Below, one piece after another: positions 18,023 through 25,647 of a stretch of 64,000 bases of DNA. Source of the stretch: an uncultured Eubacteriales bacterium (GTDB lineage: Bacteria > Bacillota > Clostridia > Peptostreptococcales > Anaerovoracaceae); the NCBI GenBank assembly GCA_910583765.1, contig CAJTYS010000009.1, forward strand, positions 41,176 through 105,175. The letters are read 5' to 3'. Position 1 is the stretch's first letter. Each line of letters begins with the position of its first letter. The notes below the pieces were generated by a model. It worked only from the letters and a program-made list of their open reading frames with translations. It was not told the origin of the DNA and made no database searches. Made by a program: the position numbers and the translations under genes.

Positions 18023-18754
18023 CTACACTCCCTTCGCGATTTCTATGAGGGTCTCTTTGTCCAGTTCGTCTATGTCGCCGCCGATTCCCATAACAACTTC
18101 TTCTAAAACCACATTGGCACCCCTAGTTTCTGTGATAGGGTCTTCCCAGAAATAGACTGTCCGGTCTTCCAATTCCAAAGACCCAGCATTATCCATTAAG
18201 TACAAAGAAGCCTTTTCCAATATGGCCTCACAATCAATGATTAGCTCGGCATTTCCCCTTTTATATTGGTATTCGCCCTGGAAATCTCCATCCCCGTACT
18301 GGGAAAGCCGCAATTTCTCGAATTCATAGCCTGGCGGAACATAGGATGGGATCCGCAGCTGGGGCACCAGGCTTTTGGCCTTGGAAACGACTTTCATGTC
18401 ATTGATTTCCCACACGGTTTCATTTTCATCCACCGCTTCCCCTTCTGGTACGATGACCACATCGTTTCGCAGCTCAAAAATCTTTTGCCCAATGGAACGC
18501 TTCACCGCGGAGGCGTAATCCTCGGACACAAAAATGGTCGTGATGATGGAAGTGGCGGCCACGAGCAGCACAATGGCCGCGGCTCTGGCGGCATAAGAAC
18601 GCCATTTCATTTTTTTCACAGGCTCCCGGCCCGTTTCTCCCATAAAACTGGTGTCCAGCGGGCGCATTGGCCGCTGATAGTCTTCTTCGTAAAATTCCAC
18701 GAATTTCTCTCGCAATCGCAGTTCTTCCGGTGTCCATTCGGTGGTGTCCATCAT
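18023..18754 (-). CDS. anti-sigma factor A2 with DUF4367-like sensor domain
   Basis: A 243-residue single-pass membrane protein. The cytosolic N-terminus (about residues 1-65) begins MMDTTEWTPEELRLREKFVEF and carries RPLDTSFMG. One transmembrane helix (AAAIVLLVAATSIITTIFV) and an external domain of about 155 residues (VPQLRIPSYVPPGYEFEKL...LEDRTVYF) of the DUF4367 type follow. Such proteins hold ECF sigma factors at the membrane. The start at 18754 has GGGAGA; an upstream ATG at 18796 is weaker. It is a tandem duplicate of 19271-20002: the N-terminal two thirds are almost identical, while the outer tip differs. Confidence 0.85.
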   Translation of the reverse strand: MMDTTEWTPEELRLREKFVEFYEEDYQRPMRPLDTSFMGETGREPVKKMKWRSYAARAAAIVLLVAATSIITTIFVSEDYASAVKRSIGQKIFELRNDVVIVPEGEAVDENETVWEINDMKVVSKAKSLVPQLRIPSYVPPGYEFEKLRLSQYGDGDFQGEYQYKRGNAELIIDCEAILEKASLYLMDNAGSLELEDRTVYFWEDPITETRGANVVLEEVVMGIGGDIDELDKETLIEIAKGV

Positions 18755-18802
18755 ACTCTCCCTTCTGCCGCCTGATGCGGCGGCGCTCTTTATCACATAG
18801 AA

Positions 18803-18832
18803 ATCAAAAATCGCTTTCTTGTAACAGATGTC
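18803..18832 (-). pseudogene. remnant of the sigma A gene 3' end
   Basis: These ~30 bp match the end of the sigma gene at 20056 and still encode LLQESDF and a stop. They mark one edge of the tandem duplication that produced the second anti-sigma gene. Confidence 0.7.
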
Positions 18833-18938
18833 CCAAAAAGGTGGGTCGGTTTACGGAATGCACTGGTCACATCGGCAAAAGAAGGGGCAGGAGCATTAGC
18901 CAATTAGACTTTTTATATCTATTTTTACCATGCGAAAC

Positions 18939-19118
18939 CTAATTCTTTTGTAATTTTCTGGACTGTATTTTTTTATGAATCTCCACACCCTGGCAGTTAT
19001 AATAATCCATACGTTCTTGTGGTGTCATGTCTTTTGTTTTATAATAATTATATTCTCTCAGTTTATGAATGTCTTCAATGGTGAAATTGGGGCTTAAAAC
19101 TGGTTTTTCCATGGTCAT
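18939..19118 (-). CDS. small conserved-looking protein, 59 residues
   Basis: An open frame of 59 codons with a strong GGAGGTGA ribosome site 10 bases before the ATG. The product starts MTMEKPVLSPNFTIEDIHKL and continues REYNYYKTKDMTP, with a Lys-rich tail. It resembles small Clostridia proteins with an NFT(I/V)DDIHK(I/L)REYNYE motif that often sit near toxin-like genes. I recall this pattern but cannot confirm it. No membrane segment. It lies between the two duplicated anti-sigma genes. Confidence 0.65.
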   Translation of the reverse strand: MTMEKPVLSPNFTIEDIHKLREYNYYKTKDMTPQERMDYYNCQGVEIHKKIQSRKLQKN

Positions 19119-19213
19119 TCTGCGGTAATCACCTCCAATAAAATTTCTTTATGCTTAGAGTATACAAAAAAACGTTTATAAAAACAATGGAAAAAGTTGC
19201 CCCATGTGAGATG

Positions 19214-19264
19214 TTAGACGGAAAGCAGGCATGTGATCAGACCCGTAGTGATGATTCGTTTCAT
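19214..19264 (-). pseudogene. 5' remnant of the GH5 gene
   Basis: Encodes MKRIITTGLITCLL followed by SV and a stop, identical to the first 14 residues of the GH5 protein at 18016. It sits at the same place relative to anti-sigma A1 as the real GH5 gene does to A2. It is the other end of the duplicated unit. Confidence 0.85.
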
Positions 19265-19270
19265 TTGCGT

Positions 19271-20002
19271 CTACACTCCCTTCGCGATTTTTATGAGGGT
19301 CTCTTTGTCCAGTTCGTCCATGCCTCCGCTGATGTCCACATCAACACCATCTAAAGTCATACTAGCGCCCCTAACCTCTGTAATGGGGTCTTCTTGGAAA
19401 TATACCGTCCGGTCTTCCAGTTCCAAAGTTCCAGCATTGTTCGAGATATATAAAGATCCTTCCTCCACTATAGAGTGGTAAATAATCACCAACTCCGCAT
19501 CTCCCTTTTTGTACTGGTATTCGCCGGTATAAGTTCCATCCCCGTACTGGGAAAGCCGCAATTTCTCGAATTCATAGCCTGGTGGAACATAGGACGGGAT
19601 CCGCAGCTGGGGCACCAGGCTTTTGGCCTTGGAAACGACTTTCATGTCATTGATTTCCCACACGGTTTCATTTTCATCCACCGCTTCCCCTTCTGGTACG
19701 ATGACCACATCGTTTCGCAGCTCAAAAATCTTTTGCCCAATGGAACGCTTCACCGCGGAGGCGTAATCCTCGGACACAAAAATGGTCGTGATGATGGAAG
19801 TGGCGGCCACGAGCAGCACAATGGCCGCGGCTCTGGCGGCATAAGAACGCCATTTCATTTTTTTCACAGGCTCCCGGCCCGTTTCTCCCATGAAACTGGT
19901 GTCCAGCGGGCGCGTTGGCCGCCGATCGTCTTCTTCGTAAAACTCTATGAATTTCTCTCGCAATCGCAGTTCTTCCGGTGTCCATTCGGTGGTGTCCATC
20001 AT
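19271..20002 (-). CDS. anti-sigma factor A1 with DUF4367-like sensor domain
   Basis: The 243-residue partner of the sigma factor at 20056, from which it is separated by about 50 bp. It has a cytosolic N-terminus (MMDTTEWTPEELRLREKFIEF, then RPLDTSFMGETGREP), a transmembrane helix near residues 65-85 and a DUF4367-like outer domain. Cytosolic and membrane parts are nearly identical to A2. The outer part changes from about residue 160 onward (GDGTYTGEYQYKKGDAELVI here). The start at 20002 has GGGAGA; longer frames reading back into the sigma gene are frame shadows. Confidence 0.88.
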   Translation of the reverse strand: MMDTTEWTPEELRLREKFIEFYEEDDRRPTRPLDTSFMGETGREPVKKMKWRSYAARAAAIVLLVAATSIITTIFVSEDYASAVKRSIGQKIFELRNDVVIVPEGEAVDENETVWEINDMKVVSKAKSLVPQLRIPSYVPPGYEFEKLRLSQYGDGTYTGEYQYKKGDAELVIIYHSIVEEGSLYISNNAGTLELEDRTVYFQEDPITEVRGASMTLDGVDVDISGGMDELDKETLIKIAKGV

Positions 20003-20055
20003 GCTCTCCCTTCTGCCGCCTGACGCGGCGGCGCTGTTTTTTATCATCTTATGGA

Positions 20056-20601
20056 TCAAAAATCGCTTTCTTGTAACAAGTGTCTCAGTTTTCGCAGTCC
20101 TCGTGAAACAATGGAACGAACCGTGCTGGGGTTGACTCGCAGCAGCTCGGCGATCTCCCTGTGGCTCATTTCTCCAAAATACCGCAGGCGGATGGGCTGG
20201 GCGTATTTGGGATCCAGCAGCTGCATGGCCGCCCGCACGGCTCTTCCCGATTCCTGTTTCATGAAGATTTCCAGCGCGTCCTGCTCCGCTTCTTTGCACT
20301 GGCGTTCCGTCAAGTCAAAGTCAGAAACGTCATAGCAGAATCGCTGTTCCGCTGACCTCCAATGAGAAACGTATCGATTGCGCGCGACTTTGATGAGCCA
20401 TTCCTTCTGGTAGTCCGCGTTCAATAGTTCTTCTCGTTTTTCCCAGGCTTTCAGCATGGTGTCCTGAGCGAAATCTTCGGCTAACATGTCGTCAGCGCCC
20501 AAAGACAAAAGGTAGCGGTAAACATCTTGATGGAACGGGCAGATTTGATCAGAAAACAATTGGCGCTCTTGCTGGTCCTTGTGCTTGTGAAATTTCAGCA
20601 T
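20056..20601 (-). CDS. ECF RNA polymerase sigma factor A
   Basis: A 181-residue ECF (group 4) sigma factor. Region 2 spans about residues 20-90 (FHQDVYRYLLSLGADDMLAEDFAQDTMLKAWEK is recognisable as the -10 recognition and core-binding part). Region 4 is at the C-terminus with the helix-turn-helix LRYFGEMSHREIAELLRVNPSTVRSIVSRGLRKL. GAGGTGA lies 7 bases before the ATG. The gene heads the unit sigma, anti-sigma A1, small gene, anti-sigma A2, GH5. Its own promoter looks like sigma-A type. A type-A ECF-like promoter faces the other way 76 bp upstream. Confidence 0.95.
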   Translation of the reverse strand: MLKFHKHKDQQERQLFSDQICPFHQDVYRYLLSLGADDMLAEDFAQDTMLKAWEKREELLNADYQKEWLIKVARNRYVSHWRSAEQRFCYDVSDFDLTERQCKEAEQDALEIFMKQESGRAVRAAMQLLDPKYAQPIRLRYFGEMSHREIAELLRVNPSTVRSIVSRGLRKLRHLLQESDF

Positions 20602-20620
20602 GTTTTGTCACCTCGCCCCT

Positions 20621-20649
20621 ATTATATGGGTTTTCTGAAGCTTTTTCAA
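20621..20649 (-). promoter_or_regulatory. sigma-A promoter of the ECF sigma A gene
   Basis: On the minus strand TTGAAA and TATAAT are 17 bp apart, ending 20 bp before the sigma start. This is a near-consensus housekeeping promoter, so sigma A is probably made constitutively and held by its anti-sigma factors. Confidence 0.75.
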
Positions 20650-20676
20650 ATTTTTTGATGAATTTTTCGAAAAATA

Positions 20677-20710
20677 TGCAACAAAAAGGCAGGCTCGTGC
20701 GTTTATATAG
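20677..20710 (+). promoter_or_regulatory. type-A ECF-like promoter, copy A1
   Basis: TGCAAC, 17 bp, then CGTTTATATAG, preceded by an A/T-rich block. It lies 27 bp before the secreted-protein gene at 20737 and diverges from the sigma A gene. The same arrangement recurs at 21328, 23635, 27865, 30746, 35974, 42977 and 45542. The AAC-type -35 box and CGT-type -10 fit an ECF sigma. Confidence 0.65.
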
Positions 20711-20736
20711 TAAATCATAAATTTGAGGAGGACGCA

Positions 20737-21216
20737 ATGAAAAAATCAATAAAATTCAGAAAAAAAGTTTGTATCACCCTGGCAGCGTGCCTGTTCGCCT
20801 GTTTTCCGGCAACGGCCATGGCCGCTGAACCGCAGGTGTCGCCTGATGTGGACATGGTTGAAAGCGAGGAGCATTTGGAGGCTCCTGGGGTTTCTGTAAA
20901 AGCAATTGCACGGACACGAATCATTTTTTCCCGCCAATCTAATTCCGTGGGTGCAGGTTATGTGTATTTTTCTTCCAGAAAGACTCCAAGTTCTTTGAAC
21001 GCCACGATCACTTTGCAGCAGGCGGCCAAAGGGTCCAACACTTATCAGAAGACACCGCAAGCGGCGGTGACAAAAACCGTCCGTAATAGCCGCACTCTAA
21101 ATAAAGAATTTCGGTTCACGATTTCGACCACGAAAAAGTATCGGGTGAAAGTCGTGGTAAAGGAAAATGTTGGAGGCACGGTTTCCACAAGGACTTATTA
21201 CAAAAATCTTGACTAA
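20737..21216 (+). CDS. small secreted protein, probable sigma A target
   Basis: A 159-residue exported protein of unknown function. The signal peptide has KKSIKFRKKVCITLAACLF and ends at ATAMA-A. An acidic spacer is followed by a basic domain ending FRFTISTTKKYRVKVVVKEN...RTYYKNLD. The last ~60 residues resemble the ending of the protein at 40033 (TKTYRIKVTANV...TVYQTLT), so each ECF module is paired with a similar secreted protein. GAGGAGG precedes the ATG. A near-identical piece of the 3' half was copied to 27536. Confidence 0.8.
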   Translation: MKKSIKFRKKVCITLAACLFACFPATAMAAEPQVSPDVDMVESEEHLEAPGVSVKAIARTRIIFSRQSNSVGAGYVYFSSRKTPSSLNATITLQQAAKGSNTYQKTPQAAVTKTVRNSRTLNKEFRFTISTTKKYRVKVVVKENVGGTVSTRTYYKNLD

Positions 21217-21366
21217 TGGTGAGTTGTAGGTGGAACCAATGAACCTGTGTTTTGCGGAGAGCCGGTGGTCATGTGAGATGCGATTTTGTGCAGAAAGAAA
21301 AGTTTTTTGAATTTTTTTCGGAAAATATGCAACAAAAAGGCAGGCTCGTGCGTTTATATAGTGAAA
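20999..21366 (+). repeat. segmental duplication, copy 1
   Basis: These ~368 bp are almost identical to 27536-27903. They cover the 3' part of the secreted-protein gene, its downstream region and the next type-A promoter. Only scattered single-base differences are seen. Confidence 0.9.
21328..21361 (+). promoter_or_regulatory. type-A ECF-like promoter, copy A2
   Basis: TGCAAC, 17 bp, CGTTTATATAG, with A/T-rich DNA before it. It lies 100 bp upstream of the secreted-protein gene at 21462. Confidence 0.65.
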
Positions 21367-21378
21367 GGAGGGATGAAA

Positions 21379-21390
21379 ATGGGGCCATAG
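21379..21390 (+). other. three-codon leader ORF (Met-Gly-Pro)
   Basis: ATGGGGCCATAG follows a GGAGGG ribosome site a few bases upstream. The same AAAATGGGGCCATAGAAA string recurs in the leader at 40806 behind a type-B promoter. It could be a translated leader or a chance remnant of a shared ancestor. Confidence 0.35.
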
Positions 21391-21461
21391 AAAAGCATGC
21401 TCGTTAATGCAAAATATTAATGAATAAAAAAGACACACTATGAATTTATGGAGGTACCATT

Positions 21462-22283
21462 ATGAAAAAAAGATTGAACATTATGATTTCCGCAATACTG
21501 ATTCTTGCTTTAGCCACAAGTTATAGTTTTGCCACAAGTGACTCTACAACGGAATCTTTCGAAATTGACTCTATCCGTGATCTGAATAAAGCCATCTTAG
21601 AAGCAGATCAAGATAATCGAATAACAAAAATGGAAAAAAATGAAATTCTGAATAACACGAAACCATCTGTGCTGGAATCTTATATTGAAAATGTTGACGA
21701 AGCCGCAGCTGACTTATTAGAATCCGCGGAACCAGTGCGAGAAAAGTATTATGCGGCAGATGACAAAACAGTAACCGTTTACAAAGTTGAAGTTGATCCG
21801 CTGTCAACGGTCGAGCTTGTGCTTACAGATGCCGAAGACCTTTCATTCAAAGACACGGCACTAAGCAAAGCAAAATCCCTATTCGTAGATGAGTGTTATG
21901 CGGCAACAAATGGAGAAACACTGTGGAAAGCGTATGGGAATAGATATTTTACGGCAGAATATTCCCGTTCTATTGGATCTAGCAAAGTTGTTATGCGTAC
22001 AGAAAACCATTATAACTTAAGCTCAACTGGAATTACAGAGCGGTATGGAAACACACGGGTTCAATCTATCACAGGAAACGCTACTGTAAGCAGCATTAAA
22101 AATTCCATTCAGCAAAAGACTGCCACTACGGCTGGAAACTCAAATGTAAGAATGCTAACACGGTATAATGTCAATACCAAATCTAGCTCTTACACATTCC
22201 AAGAAAGGACACAAATCGACTATTTGGCAAAAGACACAAAGAACAAAAAAATCAAAGTAAAACACAGCTGGAAAAAAATATAA
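21462..22283 (+). CDS. secreted protein of unknown function, paralog 1
   Basis: A 273-residue exported protein. The signal peptide has KKRLNIMISAILILALATSYSFA and cleavage is near residue 25. The mature part is acidic at first (SIRDLNKAILEADQDNRIT) and basic at the end (KNKKIKVKHSWKKI). A conserved core VDPL(S/T)(T/S)VEL.LTD...LFV(D/E)ECYAATNGETLWK is shared with the next gene. GGAGGT lies before the ATG. The island promoter at 21328 would drive it. No family is recognised. Confidence 0.8.
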   Translation: MKKRLNIMISAILILALATSYSFATSDSTTESFEIDSIRDLNKAILEADQDNRITKMEKNEILNNTKPSVLESYIENVDEAAADLLESAEPVREKYYAADDKTVTVYKVEVDPLSTVELVLTDAEDLSFKDTALSKAKSLFVDECYAATNGETLWKAYGNRYFTAEYSRSIGSSKVVMRTENHYNLSSTGITERYGNTRVQSITGNATVSSIKNSIQQKTATTAGNSNVRMLTRYNVNTKSSSYTFQERTQIDYLAKDTKNKKIKVKHSWKKI

Positions 22284-22341
22284 ATAATCAAAGCTATATT
22301 TTCTAGAATCAATCACAGTAATCAATTTAAAGGAGGATATT

Positions 22342-23211
22342 ATGAAAATCAAAAAACTCGTACCTTTTATTATTTCCTTATCTATGCTTTTTACTTTATC
22401 AGTAAGCTACAGCTTTGCCGATTCAGTTGAGACATCTTTAATCACTGATTCAGAGAAATATGAAATCGACTCAAAGCCGCTCCTTGATAAAGCCATCTCA
22501 CAGGCAAACAAAGATGGAAATATCACCCGATCAGAAGGTCAAGATATTATTGATGACATGGAACCCAGCTTACTTGCTGACTACATCAAGGATGTCGACA
22601 ATGCCGCAGCAGATTATTTCTACAATACGGAGCCTGTGGAAGAAAAATATGATGCGGAAAATGATAAAACTACTATTATTTATCGCACAGATATCGACCC
22701 TTTAACTTCTGTAGAACTCACCTTGACAGATTGTGAAGAGCCTTCCATTATTACTACTGTCGGGAGAAATGTTCGTAACTTGTTTGTAGAGGAGTGCTAT
22801 GCTGCCACAAATGGAGAAACTTTATGGAAGAAATATGGTGATCGATATTATACCGCAAAGTACACACGTTCTATAGGCCCGGGAGCAGCAACAATCTGTA
22901 CAGAAAATCATTATAATATTAGTAAAGGCAAAATTCGTGAAAGATACGGAAAGACTTGGTTGCATGCCATGGTTTCAGTAACGGGTGATCTTGCTGACAA
23001 GGGATACAGCGTATATCCTAACGCAACTAAAGCTGGCCAATCTACCGGAATCAGGGCAAGAGTATCGTTCAAATACCAAGCAACCGTAGCAGGTGCTGCA
23101 GCGACATCATATGCTACAATATATGAAAATCTGAAAATAAAATTTGTAAAAGACGATCCGAAAAATAAGAGAATGCAAGTGAAATATTCTTGGTCTAAAA
23201 CCACAGTTTAA
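22342..23211 (+). CDS. secreted protein of unknown function, paralog 2
   Basis: A 289-residue paralog of the preceding gene. It has the same signal-peptide design (VPFIISLSMLFTLSVSYSFA), the N-terminal KPLLDKAISQANKDGNIT motif and the ECYAATNGETLWKKYGDRYYTAKYTRSIG core. The middle and C-terminal parts differ more. AAAGGAGG precedes the ATG, 58 bp after the first paralog, so the two are probably co-transcribed. Confidence 0.8.
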   Translation: MKIKKLVPFIISLSMLFTLSVSYSFADSVETSLITDSEKYEIDSKPLLDKAISQANKDGNITRSEGQDIIDDMEPSLLADYIKDVDNAAADYFYNTEPVEEKYDAENDKTTIIYRTDIDPLTSVELTLTDCEEPSIITTVGRNVRNLFVEECYAATNGETLWKKYGDRYYTAKYTRSIGPGAATICTENHYNISKGKIRERYGKTWLHAMVSVTGDLADKGYSVYPNATKAGQSTGIRARVSFKYQATVAGAAATSYATIYENLKIKFVKDDPKNKRMQVKYSWSKTTV

Positions 23212-23228
23212 TTGAAGGGAGTAAAATT

Positions 23229-23321
23229 ATGCTTGTCACATTCATCCCGCTGATCCTATGGGGCATTGTTGCCATTGGCGTAATTGCGGTTTGCTACAAA
23301 CTATTTCACAAGAAAAGGTAA
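23229..23321 (+). CDS. 30-residue membrane peptide, copy 1
   Basis: A 30-codon gene with GAAGGGAG before the ATG. The peptide starts MLVTFIPLILW, continues as one hydrophobic helix and ends CYKLFHKKR, so it is a single membrane span with a basic cytosolic tail. Three copies (here, 43700 and 45146) keep the frame and length while their bases differ, which supports real coding. Function unknown; it could act like small regulatory membrane peptides or a type I toxin-like peptide. Confidence 0.75.
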   Translation: MLVTFIPLILWGIVAIGVIAVCYKLFHKKR

Positions 23322-23451
23322 TATTCGTGGAATTTGCCTGGTTGAGAATAAATAGATGACATCGTATTTCATCACCAAGACCGCTGCATAAAATCCGCAT
23401 AACAAGCTGATGAAATGGTGCCCTACGGGAAAGTTACAAAGACAAAAGCCT

Positions 23452-23477
23452 GGAGCCGCTAACGCTAAAGCGGCTCC
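23452..23477. terminator. cassette hairpin, copy 1
   Basis: GGAGCCGC pairs with GCGGCTCC across a 10-nt loop. There is no clear T run, so it may be a terminator of low efficiency or an mRNA-end hairpin. The same hairpin is at 42794 and 45356. Confidence 0.55.
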
Positions 23478-23634
23478 AATTCGCATATCATTCGATCACA
23501 GTCGCAATGATTTCCCCAGCCGGCTGACAATGAACAGCAAATAGAACCGCCCCAGTATTTTGTAGAGTTTTCAGTAGCTTTACAGGTGCAGTGTCATACA
23601 GCGGAAAAAGTTTTTAAAACTTTTTCCGAAAACA

Positions 23635-23668
23635 TGCAACAAAAAGGCAGGTTCAAGCGTTTATATAG
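23635..23668 (+). promoter_or_regulatory. type-A ECF-like promoter, copy A3
   Basis: TGCAAC, 17 bp, CGTTTATATAG, with a T/A-rich block before it. Downstream lie the IS remnant at 23821 and then the gene at 24104. Confidence 0.6.
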
Positions 23669-23820
23669 TGAAAAGTGCTTCAAGAGCATTCAGAGAACAC
23701 GATTTATCAATCTGACAGTGAGAATTTGGTGCTAGAATATAAATAGTACAAGCGAAAATGAGCAATCCAAAATACACATAAGTATGACACAATAGAAATA
23801 TGCTGAAGGAGGATCTCATT

Positions 23821-23946
23821 ATGGCAAAACAACATGACAAACAATTTAAACTTGACGCAGTCCAGTACTACGAAGAGCTTAAACTACCACCTACTAAAGT
23901 AGGTGGAATTGGGCATGAATGCCCAGGACTGAAAGTCCTTATGTAA
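23821..23946 (+). pseudogene. truncated IS3-type transposase orfA
   Basis: After a perfect AAGGAGG the frame encodes MAKQHDKQFKLDAVQYYEEL, a typical start of IS3-family OrfA proteins. The homology stops after 20 codons where a hairpin-rich element begins; the frame then runs into a stop at 23944. No other part of the IS is visible. Confidence 0.65.
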
Positions 23947-23973
23947 GACTTAAGTCCTCTGAAAGAACTTAAG
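23887..23973 (+). mobile_element. hairpin-rich insertion, IS200/IS605-like end remnant
   Basis: Four consecutive small hairpins are packed in 87 bp: CCACCTAC/GTAGGTGG, GGGCAT/ATGCCC, AGGACT/AGTCCT and CTTAAG/CTTAAG. This layout resembles the right ends of IS200/IS605-type elements and the RNA scaffold made from them. No transposase or TnpB frame is present, so it would be a non-autonomous remnant. Confidence 0.5.
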
Positions 23974-23985
23974 CTAAAGTTTACT

Positions 23986-24066
23986 GGAATCGTGAGAGAT
24001 GAGGGTGCTGACTTTGACACAGGAGAGTTATTTGCTTTGTCAGTGACGTTAGAGCAAATTCAATAA
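23986..24066 (+). pseudogene. 3' remnant of the small HTH-like gene family
   Basis: Encodes ADFDTGELFALSVTLEQIQ and a stop, matching the C-terminus of the proteins at 25303, 28561 and 29126. The 5' part was lost at the hairpin-rich element. Confidence 0.8.
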
Positions 24067-24103
24067 ACCGCACAGAAACATAGACAAAACAGGGGGTCTC
24101 ACG

Positions 24104-25099
24104 ATGAAACAACGAATCGCAGCTATGCCAAAGCTGCTGCTTCTAGGCCTCATCCTTGTGATCATCATTTGCATGGGGATCGCCTATCACCAATTCGCAC
24201 AAAAAGAACCTCAGGCAAACCCAATGAGTTCCATCACAGCGCAGGAATTTCTTACCATGGATACTGAGCAGTTTCAATCGCTGCTGGAGAAGGAGGGGCA
24301 CATCTTCATCTCTAACTTTTCCGGTCAATGCGATGTGGTTTATGAAAGGCTGGAATCCCCTCCCCTTTCATCCAAACTACATGCCCGACAGCAATTGCTG
24401 GGAGTCTGCGTTGAACAGAAGCCACAGGGCGGCTATTGGATTTCAGAAGTCATCGCCCATCCGTTATTTCGCTCAGGTGATTCTTTTCAAAAGCTGGATG
24501 ATGAGGAAGCAGCCAGTTTATATCTGGATAGCAGAGTCGCCAAGACGGATATGGCGGCAGATTCCTTTGCTGAAAAAAACATCTACTACATTTTTTATGG
24601 CCGTAATCATGGCACTGGCATCCAGCAATTAGCCACGGTCAAAACCACCATGTCGCTGGTTGATGTAAAAAGCCAAGGTGTTTTCGTTTATGACCAGGCC
24701 TCTGTGAACTTTGCGTTATACTGCGCGCCAGATGTGGAAATGAAAGAATACCTAGTCGGCTTTCAGGTTCCAGATGAGCCACGATACACGCTCTTGGAGG
24801 AAACTTTTTTTACCAGTGAAAGCACTGAAAACAGCAAGCCATATGAACCCCATGAAGTATTGAATCAATTCGTGGATATGTACGCCCCTTCGTGGCATGG
24901 CTCTTCGCTCACTGGAAATACGGGCTCCGCCTACAAGCTTTCGCCTGCGCTGATCGTAAAGGCCAACACCGAAGAGCGCGCTGAAGAAACAATCTCTTGG
25001 CTCCTGCGCGGGTTGATCTTAAAACAGCAGCATCAAAAATTTTCTCTAAAAGATACTTTAATGCTAAAGCAGGACTTTAAAAACCATCAGGCAATATAA
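24104..25099 (+). CDS. membrane-anchored exported protein, unknown function
   Basis: Not recognised. The 331-residue protein has an N-terminal membrane anchor (LLLLGLILVIIICMGIAYHQF) followed by a large external domain. The external part begins with an EFLTMDTEQFQSLLEKEGH helix and has mixed beta-strand character (YYIFYGRNHGTGIQQLATV). GGGGGT lies before the ATG. It occupies the position behind a small HTH-like gene remnant, as the anchored proteins at 25644 and 29530 do behind intact copies. A terminator follows. Confidence 0.7.
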   Translation: MKQRIAAMPKLLLLGLILVIIICMGIAYHQFAQKEPQANPMSSITAQEFLTMDTEQFQSLLEKEGHIFISNFSGQCDVVYERLESPPLSSKLHARQQLLGVCVEQKPQGGYWISEVIAHPLFRSGDSFQKLDDEEAASLYLDSRVAKTDMAADSFAEKNIYYIFYGRNHGTGIQQLATVKTTMSLVDVKSQGVFVYDQASVNFALYCAPDVEMKEYLVGFQVPDEPRYTLLEETFFTSESTENSKPYEPHEVLNQFVDMYAPSWHGSSLTGNTGSAYKLSPALIVKANTEERAEETISWLLRGLILKQQHQKFSLKDTLMLKQDFKNHQAI

Positions 25100-25121
25100 G
25101 GTCATCTTTTAAAGATGTTGA

Positions 25122-25149
25122 AAGGGTTCACTCAAACGGGTGAACCCTT
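25122..25149 (+). terminator. terminator hairpin
   Basis: A perfect 10-bp stem AAGGGTTCAC/GTGAACCCTT with an 8-nt loop lies 20 bp after the stop at 25099. The following T tract is weak. Confidence 0.6.
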
Positions 25150-25302
25150 ACTCCAAATCACCCTTTGTGGACAAAGGAAACATTGAAGTTGGCACAACAT
25201 GACAATGCTCCATCACCACCGATTCCAATTCGTTTGGATATTATATGGCCAACGCCACTGAATATAGCAAGCTAAACCGAGATTTGTTGGCGGAAAGGCG
25301 AA

Positions 25303-25647
25303 GTGGTCTTGCCAACTTTTTCCCTAAAAATAATGGACAGTCTCACAATCAGGATCATGGAAGGATTAGCAAGGCATCATTCTGTGTCTTCTCCAGAATT
25401 GAAAGCCTCCGAGGAATATCAAAACGCAAAAGATGAGCTAAAGGAAAAATTGCGGGCAACGCGGCAGCAAAACCTCATAACTATTACCGCCATCAGCCGC
25501 CTCACGAAAATCACAGACAAAAAGCTTCTAAGTTTCCTTGCTGGTGACGCATACTTTGACATGAGGGAGTTATTTGCCTTATCAGTGGTGCTAGATCAAA
25601 TTCAAAGAGAATACTACAGTCGCATCTCGACAAAAGGAGAAACATGA
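25303..25647 (+). CDS. small HTH-like protein with altered N-terminus
   Basis: A 114-residue protein whose body (MDSLTIRIMEGLARHHSV to the end) matches those at 28561 and 29126. The first ~35 residues of the family (M(K/E)II(F/Y)DDYDWKLIG...) are missing and replaced by unrelated sequence read from a GTG. A later ATG at about 25330 is also possible. The C-terminal half, ITAISRLTKITDKKLLSFL followed by ELFALSVVLDQI, looks like a Cro/CI-type helix-turn-helix, but that is inference. Its stop overlaps the next start (ATGA), giving translational coupling. It may be a decayed copy. Confidence 0.55.
   Translation: MVLPTFSLKIMDSLTIRIMEGLARHHSVSSPELKASEEYQNAKDELKEKLRATRQQNLITITAISRLTKITDKKLLSFLAGDAYFDMRELFALSVVLDQIQREYYSRISTKGET

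Larger units (their letters stand above)
23215..23725 (+). repeat. peptide-terminator-promoter cassette, copy 1
   Basis: This block holds the 30-residue peptide gene, a GGAGCCGC/GCGGCTCC hairpin, about 150 bp of spacer and a type-A promoter. It is clearly homologous along its length to 45126-45634, and its right part to 42785-43018. Confidence 0.85.

Noticed and set aside
20003..20299. Long N-terminal extension of anti-sigma A1 (start at 20299)
   Set aside because: The added residues are the sigma gene read in another frame. The start at 20002 has a ribosome site and matches the duplicate at 18754.
23887..23973. CRISPR-like repeats
   Set aside because: The hairpins differ in sequence and are not spaced repeats; no cas genes are present.
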